A DNA stretch of 43,193 bases from an uncultured Oscillibacter sp. (GCA_910587875.1 CAJUOD010000008.1:1-43193); one strand, 5' to 3'; positions 21,661-29,900 are shown, numbered from the stretch's first letter. The notes: generated from the sequence alone by a model not told the origin. A program made the numbers and translations.

Positions 21661-21759
21661 TCACACCTTCCGCCAAAAAGCGACAGCCTGAGGCAATTTT
21701 TCCAAAGGAGCGCCGCCCGGTTTACGCCGGGCGGCGCCCCTTTCTTTGCGCACGAATCC

Positions 21760-23499
21760 CTATTTCACCCGCAGCTTTTCTACGGCGGCCTCCTCCGGGG
21801 TGACGTTCACCGTGCGGTACGTCGTGTAGATCACCATGCCCGGGCGGCCTCCGGCGGGCTTTTTCACGTTCCGGACCTCCGTCACGTCCACCGGCACGTT
21901 GCCGCTCTCCCGGGCCTGGGAGAACCAGGCTGCCAGCAGGGCCGCCTCGGCGATATCCTCCTCCGACGGGGCCCGCCCGGCGCAGCGGAGGATCACATGG
22001 GACCCGTGGATCTTCTGGGTGTGGAGCCAGAGGTCCCGCCGGTCCGCGTCCTTCAGGGTCAGCTTGTCGTTCTGGCGGTTGTTCCGGCCCACCTGGACCC
22101 GGAGGCCCGAGGACGTGCGGAATTCCCAGGGGGCGGCGGGGCGGGATTTGTCCTTTTTCCCCTTCCCCTGCTTCTTGAGGAAGCCCGCCTCCCGGAGCTC
22201 GGACCGGATGTCCAGATAGTCCGCCTCCGTCTCCGCCTGGGCGATCTCCGCCAGGACGCTCTCCAGGTAGTGGAGGTCCCGCTCCGCCAGGTCCATCTGC
22301 TCCCGGAGGTACTTCTCCGCCGTCTTGGCCTTGGCGTAGCGCTTGTAGTACTTGGCGGCGTTCTGCTGGGGGGTCAGCAGGGGGTCCAGGGGGACGGTTG
22401 CCGGGGCGCCCGCCTCATAGTAGTTCTCGCACTCCAGCCGGGACTGCCCCCGCTCCATCCGGTAGAGGTTGGCGGTGATCAGGTCCCCCTGGACGCGGAG
22501 CTTGTCCCGGTCCTGGGTGGCGGCGTACTCCTTCTCCTGGAGGGCCAGCTTCCGCCGGAGGCGGTCCCGGGCCGTGGTGGCCGCCCGGAGGAGGTCCGCC
22601 CCCCGCTGGCGGGCCCGTTCCTGCTTCTCCCGGGCGGCGTAGAAGGCGTCCAGCAGCTCTGAGAAGCTGTCATAGGCCACGCACTCCGCCGCTCCGCCGT
22701 ACTGGCCCACGGGCACACAGGCGAAGTCCAGGGGCTTCCCGTCCCGCATCAGGCACACGGGGGTAAAGCGCTCCTCCCGGACCCGGCCCTGGAAGTCCTC
22801 CAGGGCCCGCCACAGGGGGCCGGGGACCCCCAGCTGGAAGACCCGGGTGTCCGCGTCCCCCGCCGCCCGGAAGGCCAGCTCCCGGGCCATCAGGGGGGAG
22901 AGACCGAAGTATTCGTCCAGCAGAAAGCCGTCCAGGGTCTTCTCCCCCGGGGCGTCGGCGAAGCGGGCGGCAAAGCCCGCCTCCGTCTCCTCCAAAAAGG
23001 GCAATCGCCCTGTGGAGGCCGGGGGCTGGTAGAAGAGGCCCGGCAGCACCTGCCGCGCGGCGGACATGTCCGCGTCCACCCGGCGGAGGCTGTCGATGAT
23101 CCGGTCCTCCCCGTCCAGGAGGATGAGGTTGGACCGGCGCCCCATGGCCTCCAGCACCAGCGTCCGCTTCCCCGCCCGGCCCAGCTCGTCGGAGGCGTCG
23201 AACTCAATTTTCACCAGCCGCTCCAAAGGGGGCTGGGCGAGGCCCGCCACCCGGGCCCCGGAGAGGTGCTTTCGGAGAAGCATGCAGAACATGGGAGGCT
23301 CCGCCGGGTTGTCCCGGAGGATCTCCGTCAGCTGGAGGCGGGGGGCTCCCGCCCCGGCGTTCAGCAGCAGCCGCTTCCCCCGGAAGAGGAGGACCACCTG
23401 GTCCCGGGCGGGCTGCTGGACCTTGTCCACCCGGAGTCCTATCAATTGGGGCCGCAGCTCCGCCACAATGGCTGTCAGGCAAACCGCGTCAATCGCCAT
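21760..23499 (-). CDS. rqcH: RqcH / NFACT-family ribosome quality control protein
   Basis: 579 residues. NFACT-N at the start (MAIDAVCLTAIVAELRPQLI, GLRVDKVQQP, LLLNAGAGAPRLQLTE), the FbpA-type motif LVLEAMGRRSNLILLDGEDR, a helical coiled-coil middle (about 280-440, with KAKTAEKYLREQMDLAERDL), and the C-terminal NFACT-R domain (LRVQVGRNNRQNDKLTL, WLHTQKIHGSHVILRC). RqcH binds the obstructed 50S subunit with peptidyl-tRNA and recruits tRNA-Ala to add C-terminal alanine tails that mark stalled peptides for degradation. Older annotations call it fibronectin-binding protein. The start overlaps the mrnC stop by 11 bp, so it is translated from the rsmA-mrnC-rqcH operon. Confidence 0.95.
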   Translation of the reverse strand: MAIDAVCLTAIVAELRPQLIGLRVDKVQQPARDQVVLLFRGKRLLLNAGAGAPRLQLTEILRDNPAEPPMFCMLLRKHLSGARVAGLAQPPLERLVKIEFDASDELGRAGKRTLVLEAMGRRSNLILLDGEDRIIDSLRRVDADMSAARQVLPGLFYQPPASTGRLPFLEETEAGFAARFADAPGEKTLDGFLLDEYFGLSPLMARELAFRAAGDADTRVFQLGVPGPLWRALEDFQGRVREERFTPVCLMRDGKPLDFACVPVGQYGGAAECVAYDSFSELLDAFYAAREKQERARQRGADLLRAATTARDRLRRKLALQEKEYAATQDRDKLRVQGDLITANLYRMERGQSRLECENYYEAGAPATVPLDPLLTPQQNAAKYYKRYAKAKTAEKYLREQMDLAERDLHYLESVLAEIAQAETEADYLDIRSELREAGFLKKQGKGKKDKSRPAAPWEFRTSSGLRVQVGRNNRQNDKLTLKDADRRDLWLHTQKIHGSHVILRCAGRAPSEEDIAEAALLAAWFSQARESGNVPVDVTEVRNVKKPAGGRPGMVIYTTYRTVNVTPEEAAVEKLRVK

Positions 23500-23908
23500 G
23501 GGGCTCTTCCTCCTCCATCATGATGCAGAACAGCTGGTTGATCCGCGCCAATTCTCCCCGGAGGTAGAGCCAGCCCAGCAGGGCCTCCAGGGCCGTGGCC
23601 TCGCCGTACTGGGCCCGGCTGGCGTGGTGGGGGACCGTGTGGACCTGGGCGTTCCGCCCCCGGCGGAAAACGGCCTTTTCGTCCTCGGTCAAAAGGGGCT
23701 TGATCCGCTCCGCCTTCTCCGCCTGGGACTCAGCGCAGACCAGGGCGACGGCGGCCTTGTGCATCCCCCGGCCCGTGGCCCCGCCGTGGGCGCAGAGCCA
23801 GGCCCGGACCAGCAGCTCGAACACCGCGTCCCCCATGTGGGCCAGGCCGATGGAGCTGATCTCCAGGATGTGGTCCCGGCCCAGCTCGGGGTGAAAGTAG
23901 TTTTCCAT
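23489..23908 (-). CDS. mrnC: Mini-ribonuclease III (23S rRNA maturation)
   Basis: 139 residues; an RNase III catalytic domain without the dsRNA-binding domain. Start at 23908 chosen because it follows AAGGAGCACAAG. Catalytic features: ISSIGLAHMGDAVFELLVRA (Asp in GDAV), and EATALEALLGWLYLRGE (Glu of the second acidic site). It trims 23S rRNA precursor ends. It follows rsmA by 10 bp and overlaps rqcH, so three ribosome-related genes form one operon. It lacks its common neighbour cysS here. Confidence 0.94.
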   Translation of the reverse strand: MENYFHPELGRDHILEISSIGLAHMGDAVFELLVRAWLCAHGGATGRGMHKAAVALVCAESQAEKAERIKPLLTEDEKAVFRRGRNAQVHTVPHHASRAQYGEATALEALLGWLYLRGELARINQLFCIMMEEEEPHGD

Positions 23909-23918
23909 CTTGTGCTCC

Positions 23919-24770
23919 TTATTTTGCAAGTTCTGCTGACAGGCGGGCGAAGTCCTGAAGGGTCAGCTTCTCCCCCCGGACGCCCTCCGGGAGACCCAGG
24001 GAGGCCATGGCCTCCTGTATCCGCTCTTTCCCGATTTCCGGCAGGGCGGCGGCCAGGCTGTTGGCCAGGGTCTTCCGCCGGAGGAGGAAGGCCCCCCGGA
24101 CCACGCGGAAGAAGAACCCCTCGTCCTCCACCGCCACGGCGGGCTTCTCCCGCCGGACACAGCGCAGGACGGCGGAGTCCACCTTGGGGGCCGGGACGAA
24201 CTTCTCCGCCGGGACGTCAAAGAGGACCTCCGTCTCCATGTAATATTGCAGCCACAGGGTAAAGGCCCCGCCGTCGCTGGAGCCCTGCCGGGCCGCCAGG
24301 CGGTGGGCCACCTCCTTCTGGAGGAGAACGGTGACGCTCTCGAAGCAGGGGGTCTCCACCAGCTTCGTCAGCACCGGCGTGGTGATGTTGTAGGGCAGGT
24401 TCGCGCAGACCAGGGGCCGGAGCCCGGCGAACTTCTCCGCCGCCAGGGCGGCCAGGTCCAGCTTCAGCGCGTCCCCGGGGACGATCTCCACGTTGTCATA
24501 GAGGGCCATGGTCTCCGCCAGCACGGGCAGGAGCTTTTGATCCAGTTCGATGGAGACCACCTTCCCGGCCCGCTGTGCCAGCTCCGCCGTCAGGCAGCCC
24601 ACGCCGGGGCCGATCTCTAAAACGCCGCAGCTTTCATCCGCCTGGGAGGCGGCGGCGATGTCCGCCGGGACGGCGGGGTCGATGAGGAAGTTCTGTCCCA
24701 TGGACTTGGAGAAGTGGAAGCCGTGCCGGGCCAACAGGGCCCGGAGGGTCTCCCGGTCGCAGAGGTTCAT
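23919..24770 (-). CDS. rsmA: 16S rRNA (adenine1518/1519-N6)-dimethyltransferase
   Basis: Also called KsgA; dimethylates two adjacent adenines near the 3' end of 16S rRNA during 30S assembly. 283 residues. Features: ALLARHGFHFSKSMGQNFLI (family start), SAM-binding VLEIGPGVGCLTAELAQRAG with VVSIELDQKLL, and catalytic NLPYNITTPVLTKL (NLPY motif). The C-terminal domain with RRKTLANSLAAALPE is typical. The start follows AAAGGCGGACATGCC. First gene of the rsmA-mrnC-rqcH operon. Confidence 0.96.
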   Translation of the reverse strand: MNLCDRETLRALLARHGFHFSKSMGQNFLIDPAVPADIAAASQADESCGVLEIGPGVGCLTAELAQRAGKVVSIELDQKLLPVLAETMALYDNVEIVPGDALKLDLAALAAEKFAGLRPLVCANLPYNITTPVLTKLVETPCFESVTVLLQKEVAHRLAARQGSSDGGAFTLWLQYYMETEVLFDVPAEKFVPAPKVDSAVLRCVRREKPAVAVEDEGFFFRVVRGAFLLRRKTLANSLAAALPEIGKERIQEAMASLGLPEGVRGEKLTLQDFARLSAELAK

Positions 24771-24812
24771 GGCATGTCCGCCTTTCAGTTTGTTTTTCGC
24801 GGTGAATCCGGG

Positions 24813-25613
24813 TCAGCCGTTTTCGGTGGAAATGCGGGTGAAGGACTGAATCAGCCAGCGCCCGTCCTCCTCCCGGAGGGTCAGCTCGTTGATGACCTCG
24901 CCGCCGTCCCCCCAAACAGGCTCAGAGCGAAGAATGACCGTGTCGCCGTCCCGGACGCCCTCCTCCGGCTGGAAGGAGCCGGGGCCGTAGTCGCTGGTGA
25001 AGTTGTAATACGAATCGTAATCAGAGAGATAAAGAACACTTTCCGTATTCTTCAAGTCGGCGGTGGTGATTCCGGCGTAGGTCTCCAGGGTCCTGTCCAC
25101 CGCCGCTTTTGAGATACGGTGGACGGGCACCGGCAATCCGCTGGGGCGGTTTCCCCAGCGCTCCAGGTCCTCCGCGTCCCAATGGAAGCCCGGCAGGGCC
25201 GCCAGGGCCTGGAACTCCTCCGTGTCGCCGTCCTCCAGATCGGTACTCTCCACAAAGTAATACCGGAGGAACTCCTCAAAGTCCAGCTCCGTCACGTCCT
25301 CGTAAAAGCTGGTGAAAAAGCAGCCCAGCTCCAGGGCCTTTTCGCTGCCCGATGCATAGCTGTTGAAGGCCTCGCTGGCCCGGGCCAGCTCCTCCGCCGT
25401 CAGGGGCGTTCCCTCCAGGGGCGGCAGTCCGGGGGCCGGGTCCTCCGGCGGATCTTCCTCCGGCTGAGCGGGCGGGACGGTCTCCGCCGGGTCTTCCTCC
25501 GGCTGGACGGTCTCAGGGGGGTCCGCCTCCTCCGTGGGGGCCTGTTCCGCCCCGCAGGCCGCCAGACCCAGGATGCAGGCCAGCAAAAGCAGTATCAGAA
25601 AACGGTTTTTCAT
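24813..25613 (-). CDS. Lipoprotein of unknown function
   Basis: 266 residues. Lipoprotein signal MKNRFLILLLLACILGLAAC (lipobox LAAC), then a 50-residue linker of Pro and Glu with two near repeats of VQPEEDPAETVPP type. The globular part contains TLETYAGITTADLKNTESVL and YLSDYDSYYNFTSDYG, a pattern seen in many uncharacterised clostridial lipoproteins, followed by GDTVILRSEP and a C-terminal LREEDGRWLIQSFTR. Probably displayed on the outer face of the membrane. Start behind AAGGAGGACCCT. Divergent promoters separate it from the CAT-like gene. Confidence 0.88.
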   Translation of the reverse strand: MKNRFLILLLLACILGLAACGAEQAPTEEADPPETVQPEEDPAETVPPAQPEEDPPEDPAPGLPPLEGTPLTAEELARASEAFNSYASGSEKALELGCFFTSFYEDVTELDFEEFLRYYFVESTDLEDGDTEEFQALAALPGFHWDAEDLERWGNRPSGLPVPVHRISKAAVDRTLETYAGITTADLKNTESVLYLSDYDSYYNFTSDYGPGSFQPEEGVRDGDTVILRSEPVWGDGGEVINELTLREEDGRWLIQSFTRISTENG

Positions 25614-25655
25614 AGGGTCCTCCTTGTCCGTTCCGGCGCCGCAATTTCAAAGGAG

Positions 25656-25737
25656 AGTATAACACAACGCCCCCGGCGATTCAATTCTTTTTCGGGAACA
25701 AAAGGGCCCTTGTAATTTCCGGCCCGTCTGGTATACT
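25656..25737. promoter_or_regulatory. Back-to-back promoters for the lipoprotein and the CAT-like gene
   Basis: Minus strand: TTGAAT (25679-25684), 17-nt spacer, TATACT (25656-25661). Plus strand: TTGTAA (25710-25715), 16-nt spacer, TATACT (25732-25737). Confidence 0.75.
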
Positions 25738-25767
25738 GTTCCCAACTGTGAAAGGAGGCATCCCCCC

Positions 25768-26388
25768 ATGACTCAGATCATCGACAAGGCCGCCTGGCCC
25801 CGGCGGGAGCTGTTTGACTTCTTCTCCCCCATGTCCCAGCCCTTTTTCTCCGTCACCTTCAAGCAGGACGTGACGGAGCTCTATCGGTTTGCCAAGGAGA
25901 ACCGGCTCTCCTTCTACCACTCCCTGGTGTACCTCTGCACCCGGGCCGTCAACGGCGTGGAGGCCTTCCGCTACGCCCTTCAAGGGGAGGACCTGGTGCT
26001 CTTCGACCGGCGGAATCCCAGCTTCACGGACCTGAAGCCCGGGGCGGAGACCTTCCACATTGTCACCCTGCCCATGGAGGAGGATATCCGCTCCTTCTGC
26101 GCCGCCGCCAGGGCGAAAAGCGCCGCGCAGACCACCTTCCTCAGCGGGCCGGACAGTCTGGATTTGATCTACTTCACCTGCCTGCCCTGGGTGGAGCTGA
26201 CAGGGCTGACCAACGAGCGGGACTTCGACCCCGACGACGCCGTGCCCCGGATCGCCTGGGGGAAGTACGCCCAGGAGGGGGACCGAAAGGTGCTCCACAT
26301 CTCCCTGGAGCTGAACCACCGCTTTGTGGACGGCCTCCACGTGGGGCGGTTCCACGAGGCGCTGACGAAGCTGATCGAGGCGCTGTAA
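25768..26388 (+). CDS. CatA-like O-acetyltransferase (chloramphenicol acetyltransferase family)
   Basis: 206 residues, similar to the 210-220 of CAT trimers. Family features: WPRRELFDFFSPMSQPFFSV at the start (compare RKEHFEFF...P-F--T), SFYHSLVYLCTRAVNGVEAF, FTCLPWVELTG, and the active site LNHRFVDGLHVGRF, where the His is the catalytic base and DG follows as in HH---DGFH; the first His of the usual pair is Asn. It uses acetyl-CoA to acetylate a hydroxyl group. Chloramphenicol resistance cannot be inferred, since many chromosomal relatives have other substrates. Start behind AAAGGAGGCATCCCCCC. Confidence 0.88.
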   Translation: MTQIIDKAAWPRRELFDFFSPMSQPFFSVTFKQDVTELYRFAKENRLSFYHSLVYLCTRAVNGVEAFRYALQGEDLVLFDRRNPSFTDLKPGAETFHIVTLPMEEDIRSFCAAARAKSAAQTTFLSGPDSLDLIYFTCLPWVELTGLTNERDFDPDDAVPRIAWGKYAQEGDRKVLHISLELNHRFVDGLHVGRFHEALTKLIEAL

Positions 26389-26390
26389 AA

Positions 26391-26425
26391 AAGAGGACCG
26401 GGAGCTTCCCGGTCCTCTCGTTTTA
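26391..26425. terminator. Bidirectional terminator between the CAT-like gene and the anti-sigma gene
   Basis: GAGGACCGGGA-GCT-TCCCGGTCCTC with CGTTTT on the plus strand and TTTTTT on the minus strand (AAAAAA at 26387-26392). Confidence 0.9.
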
Positions 26426-28276
26426 GGGCTTCTCACCCCAGTACTGAATGCTCCACTGCCACAGGTCCGACTGGAGGGTGAGGATTTTGAGCGCCCCGTC
26501 CTCTCCCCGGTGAAACCACACCGCCCCATTGGCGGCGGAGGCCAGGTCCCCGCTTCCATCCAGCACCGGCTCCGGGTCTGACCAGAGGTCCGCCGCCAGG
26601 GTCCCCCGGCCATTTCCCCCGACGGTCTCGACGTAACGCTCCAGAAACTCCTCCGGCGTGTTGACCACCCACTCGCCGCCGGGGGCCGTCACCTTGGCGG
26701 GGTAGGTGAGGAGGTTCGCAATCTCCTCCTTCTCCCTGCCGTCAATGAGGTCCGCCAGATTCAGCACAAAGGCCCGGCCCTCGTCTGCGGAGAGGGCTGT
26801 ATACAGGTCCTCCTCCCCGGTATCCCGGGTAATTTCCCTGGCCCCCAGGGCCCGGACGGCGGCCTGGTCCGTCTGAAGGGTGAAGACCCGGATGACGCCG
26901 TCCTCCACCAGCCCGAACCACACGGCCCCGTCGGCCACGGACGCCAGACCGCTGCCGTCGCTGAAAATCTGGAACTCCGCCGGGGCGGGCTCCCAGGTCA
27001 TGGCGGAGGAGAGGCCCAGGCGGTTTTGCCCGATCACCTCGTCGTAGTAGGGCAGGAATTCCTCGGGGGAGTTCACCGTGAAGGTCCCGGCGGCGACCTC
27101 CACCCGGGCGGGGTAAACCAGCTGCTCCGCCACCTCCTCCTTTCGCCCGTCCTCGATGCGCTCCGCCAGCATCAGGACGAAGTCCTTCGCCACGCCGGAC
27201 TGGATGCCCGTGCGGGTGTAGAGCGGATCCTCGGACTCCGAGGGCAGGGTCTCCAGGGGCTGGTTTTGGAGCGCTTCCATGTACCGGCCGTTGGCCTCCA
27301 GAATGGCGTCCAGGTCCGGCTCCTTCACCGGGGTCAGGGCCGACCAGCGGAAGCTGTCCGCCAGCTCCTCCAGCTCCTCCCGACCGATGGCACCGGAGGA
27401 GAAGGTGTCGTCCCCCTGCCGTCCCGTCAGCACGTTCACCAGGACGAAGCTGTCCCCCAGGTCCGCCAGGATGAGGGATCGGTTCCAGGCCCCCAGGCCC
27501 AGGGTGACGGGGGTGCCGTCGGCGGTCTGATAGCCCCACTCCTCGAAATCGCTCAGGTCTCCGATGTTCAGCGCCACGTCGTCAAAGGTCCCCTTGACGG
27601 AGCGGCTGAACTGGTACTCAATGGTCCCGTAGCCCTTCAGTTCCCCGGCCCCCAGCTCCGCGTCGCCGTCGAAGCGGAAGGTGCCGTTTTCGTAGATGTA
27701 GCCGGAGTAGGGCGTGACATTCTCCCCGCAGAAGTCCCCCACGGCCACGCCCCAGGTCTCCGGCAGGACGTCCTCCATCCAGCTGTGGAGCTTCAAATCG
27801 TATTTCGCAATGATCTCCTCCAGCCTGTCGGCCATCTCCTGGGTGTAGACCAGGTAGAAGCCGTAGCGGTCCTCGAAGCCCGTGGGCTCGTTTCCAATGG
27901 CGGAGATAATGGACCCGTCCGGGTCGTAGGACTCCTGGAACGCCTCCCACTCCGCCAGTGCCTTGCTCTCCGGGGTGTCCCCCCAGCCGGAGAGGCTGAC
28001 GAAGTCCTTGAACTCCTTCTCCCCGGGGATCACCACGCCGTTCTCGTCCGTCACGTACACGCTTCCCTTCTCCGGCAGCAGCACGTCCCGCAGCCCAAAG
28101 AAGTTGGCCGCCACCGCCAGGGCGGACAGGGCCGCCAGCAGCCCCACCGCCGCCGCCAGAGTGACGAGCCATTTCAGGCCCTTTCCATGTCTTTTCATCT
28201 CATAATCCTCCCATCGGACCTCTCCGCTTCCACGGACCTGGGAGAAGGTCTCCTGGTAAAATTCCCGGTTACTCAT
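26423..28276 (-). CDS. Membrane protein with duplicated C-terminal domain, likely anti-sigma/sensor partner of the sigma factor
   Basis: 617 residues. A cytoplasmic N-terminus of about 33 residues (FYQETFSQVRGSGEVRWEDY) is followed by one membrane helix (LVTLAAAVGLLAALSALAVA) and a large external part. This part begins with a region like DUF4825/DUF4367-type outer domains (VYVTDENGVVIPGEKEFKDF) and ends with two tandem repeats of about 110 residues; compare VNSPEEFLPYYDEVIGQNRL with VNTPEEFLERYVETVGGNGR, each followed by a DGSG-LAS-A-GAVWF block. It overlaps the sigma gene by 8 bp. That arrangement is typical of ECF sigma and membrane anti-sigma pairs, so I infer that its N-terminus holds the sigma factor. 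Confidence 0.72.
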   Translation of the reverse strand: MSNREFYQETFSQVRGSGEVRWEDYEMKRHGKGLKWLVTLAAAVGLLAALSALAVAANFFGLRDVLLPEKGSVYVTDENGVVIPGEKEFKDFVSLSGWGDTPESKALAEWEAFQESYDPDGSIISAIGNEPTGFEDRYGFYLVYTQEMADRLEEIIAKYDLKLHSWMEDVLPETWGVAVGDFCGENVTPYSGYIYENGTFRFDGDAELGAGELKGYGTIEYQFSRSVKGTFDDVALNIGDLSDFEEWGYQTADGTPVTLGLGAWNRSLILADLGDSFVLVNVLTGRQGDDTFSSGAIGREELEELADSFRWSALTPVKEPDLDAILEANGRYMEALQNQPLETLPSESEDPLYTRTGIQSGVAKDFVLMLAERIEDGRKEEVAEQLVYPARVEVAAGTFTVNSPEEFLPYYDEVIGQNRLGLSSAMTWEPAPAEFQIFSDGSGLASVADGAVWFGLVEDGVIRVFTLQTDQAAVRALGAREITRDTGEEDLYTALSADEGRAFVLNLADLIDGREKEEIANLLTYPAKVTAPGGEWVVNTPEEFLERYVETVGGNGRGTLAADLWSDPEPVLDGSGDLASAANGAVWFHRGEDGALKILTLQSDLWQWSIQYWGEKP

Positions 28277-28751
28277 CCTGCCAGTCCTCCCCCAATCGTT
28301 CTCTCAAGCGCTTCCGGGCCCGGGCCAGCCGGGTGGTCACCGTGGAGGGCTCCGCCCCCAGCAGCTCCCCGATCTCCCGGACGGTCAGCTCCTCGTAGTA
28401 GAAGAGGTACAGCACCGTCCGGTACTTCTCCGGCAGGGCCATGACCTCCCGGTACAGGGCCGCCTGTTCGGGCCTGTCAAACACGGGGACCTCCGGCACC
28501 TCCTCCCAGGAGGCCCGGCGCTTCCGCCAGGGGCTTTTCAGCACGTCCCGGCCATAGTTCACCGTCACCCGCAGCAGCCAGCGCCGCAGGTGCTCCTCGC
28601 TCTCGAAGGTCCCCCTGTGGTTAAACAGGCGCAGGAAGACCTCCTGGACGGCGTCCTCCGCGTCCTGGGGGCTCCCCAGGGCGTGGAGGGCGGTCCGGTA
28701 GACCATATTCTGATAGCGCCGCGCGGCGTCGTTGAAGCGGGCCTTGTCCAT
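28269..28751 (-). CDS. ECF-type RNA polymerase sigma factor
   Basis: 160 residues from ATG at 28751 (MDKARFNDAARRYQNMVYRT), behind GAGGACGACAT; an earlier in-frame start at 28796 lies within the probable promoter. Region 2: YRTALHALGSPQDAEDAVQE with VFLRLFNHRGTF (-10 recognition); region 4: LPEKYRTVLYLFYYEELTVR then EIGELLGAEPSTVTTRLARA (-35 recognition HTH). No regions 1 or 3, as in group 4 sigma factors. It probably drives its own operon and is restrained by the membrane protein downstream, which starts 8 bp before its stop. Confidence 0.94.
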   Translation of the reverse strand: MDKARFNDAARRYQNMVYRTALHALGSPQDAEDAVQEVFLRLFNHRGTFESEEHLRRWLLRVTVNYGRDVLKSPWRKRRASWEEVPEVPVFDRPEQAALYREVMALPEKYRTVLYLFYYEELTVREIGELLGAEPSTVTTRLARARKRLRERLGEDWQDE

Positions 28752-28798
28752 ATGTCGTCCTCGATCTGTCCATTGGTTCGTTGGGAGTACTCTCACTC

Positions 28799-28830
28799 AT
28801 TGTACGACGGGGGAGGGGTCCCTGTCTCAC
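28799..28830 (-). promoter_or_regulatory. Possible ECF-type autoregulated promoter
   Basis: On the minus strand GTGAGAC (28824-28830) and CGTCGTAC (about 28802-28809) are separated by about 14 nt, just before the sigma gene. CGTC is a common ECF -10 core. The match rests on position and CGTC only. Confidence 0.35.
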
Positions 28831-28919
28831 CTTTTTAAAAATTTCCAAAAAATTCACCGCGCCCGCCGGAGGGCGTGGTACAATCAAATCCATCTCAACA
28901 CCCGAAACGGAGGCATTTT

Positions 28920-29585
28920 ATGACACTGGAAGAGGCCATGCGGGCCCGCCACACGGTCCGGCGCTACACGGACCGGAAAATTCCCGGGGATGTTCTCACC
29001 CGGCTGAACGAGCGTATCCAGGAAAACAACCAGGAGCATGGCCTGGCCATGAACCTGGTGACGGAAAATACCGAGGCCTTCGGCCCCGCCCTGAGGCTCA
29101 TCCTGGCCAAGGGAGTCCGGAACTACCTCATCCTGGCGGGCAAGGAACGGCCCGGCCTGGACGAGGCAATCGGCTGCTGCGGGGCGGATCTCATGCTCTA
29201 CGCCCAGACCCTGGGGCTGAACTCCTGGTGGGTGGGCGGGACTTACAGCCGGAAGGGTGTGGGCCGGAACGCCGCCCCGGAGGCCGGCAAAATTCTGGGC
29301 CTCATCGCCCTGGGCTACGGCGCCACCCAGGGCGTGCCCCACAAGTCCAAGCGGGCGGAGGAGATCGCCTCCTACGCGGGTGAAGCCCCCGAGTGGTTTA
29401 CCAAGGGCACGGAGGCCCTCCTCCTGGCCCCCACGGCGCTGAACAAGCAGGCCTTTACCCTCCGGGGGGAGGGGCGCAGGGTTTCCCTCACCTGTGACAA
29501 CGGCGCGTTCTCCGGCGTGGATCTGGGCATCGGGAAGTACCACTTCGAGCTGGGCGCGGGACGGGAAAACTTTGATTGGGCATAA
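28920..29585 (+). CDS. Nitroreductase-family FMN-dependent oxidoreductase
   Basis: 221 residues from ATG at 28920 behind AACGGAGGCATTTT; a longer in-frame start at 28875 lies before the ribosome site. Family start MTLEEAMRARHTVRRYTDRK (the R-S/T-RR-Y pattern for FMN phosphate binding), then NYLILAGKERPGLDEAIGCC, DLMLYAQTLGLNSWWVGGTY, and a late KFALGYG-like segment IALGYGATQGVPHKSKRAEE. The C-terminal part is longer than in plain nitroreductases and matches the clostridial nitroreductase subgroup (EWFTKGTEALLLAPTALNKQ). Uses NAD(P)H and FMN; natural substrate unknown. Monocistronic with its own terminator. Confidence 0.92.
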   Translation: MTLEEAMRARHTVRRYTDRKIPGDVLTRLNERIQENNQEHGLAMNLVTENTEAFGPALRLILAKGVRNYLILAGKERPGLDEAIGCCGADLMLYAQTLGLNSWWVGGTYSRKGVGRNAAPEAGKILGLIALGYGATQGVPHKSKRAEEIASYAGEAPEWFTKGTEALLLAPTALNKQAFTLRGEGRRVSLTCDNGAFSGVDLGIGKYHFELGAGRENFDWA

Positions 29586-29615
29586 GCGAAGGGACCGCGA
29601 AAGCGGTCCCCTTGT
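29586..29615 (+). terminator. Terminator of the nitroreductase gene
   Basis: GGGACCGC-GAAA-GCGGTCCC followed by CTTGTTTATTT. The same GGGACCGCGAAAGCGGTCCC stem occurs again at 30227-30246 downstream of queT. Confidence 0.9.
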
Positions 29616-29900
29616 TTATTTGGCCAGCTTGTAGAGCATATACTGGTTCAAGCTTACGCCCTCGATTTCAGCGGCCTTTTTCAGCTCCCTGTGGAGGCTG
29701 CGGGGAATGCGGAGAACCAGTCTGCCGCTGTACTCCTCCAGGCCCTGCCTGAACTCCTCCAGGCTTACCGACGTTCCGTCGTTGACGGCTTCCGCCTCCG
29801 CCAGGCTGTCCGCCTCCTCGGGGGTAAGCCGGACGGCGGGAGCGGCGTCAATCTCGGCTCTGCGCCGCTCCAGCTCTTCCATTGTCAAGCGCTTCTTCAT
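29616..29900 (-). CDS. Antitoxin, HicB-like / ribbon-helix-helix type
   Basis: 94 residues from ATG at 29900 behind AGAGGTGAACGC. The N-terminal half is acidic (TMEELERRRAEIDAA, LTPEEADSLAEAEAVNDGTS), the usual toxin-wrapping part. The C-terminal half RLVLRIPRSLHRELKKAAEI then EGVSLNQYMLYKLAK is an Arc/MetJ/HicB ribbon-helix-helix DNA-binding domain. It starts 4 bp after the stop of the RelE-like toxin, so the order is toxin then antitoxin. Expected to neutralise the toxin and repress the operon at the palindrome 30184-30205. Confidence 0.87.
   Translation of the reverse strand: MKKRLTMEELERRRAEIDAAPAVRLTPEEADSLAEAEAVNDGTSVSLEEFRQGLEEYSGRLVLRIPRSLHRELKKAAEIEGVSLNQYMLYKLAK

Noticed and set aside
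25768..26388. Calling the CAT-like enzyme a chloramphenicol resistance gene
   Set aside because: The first His of the HH pair is Asn and there is no resistance-island context; chromosomal family members often have other substrates.
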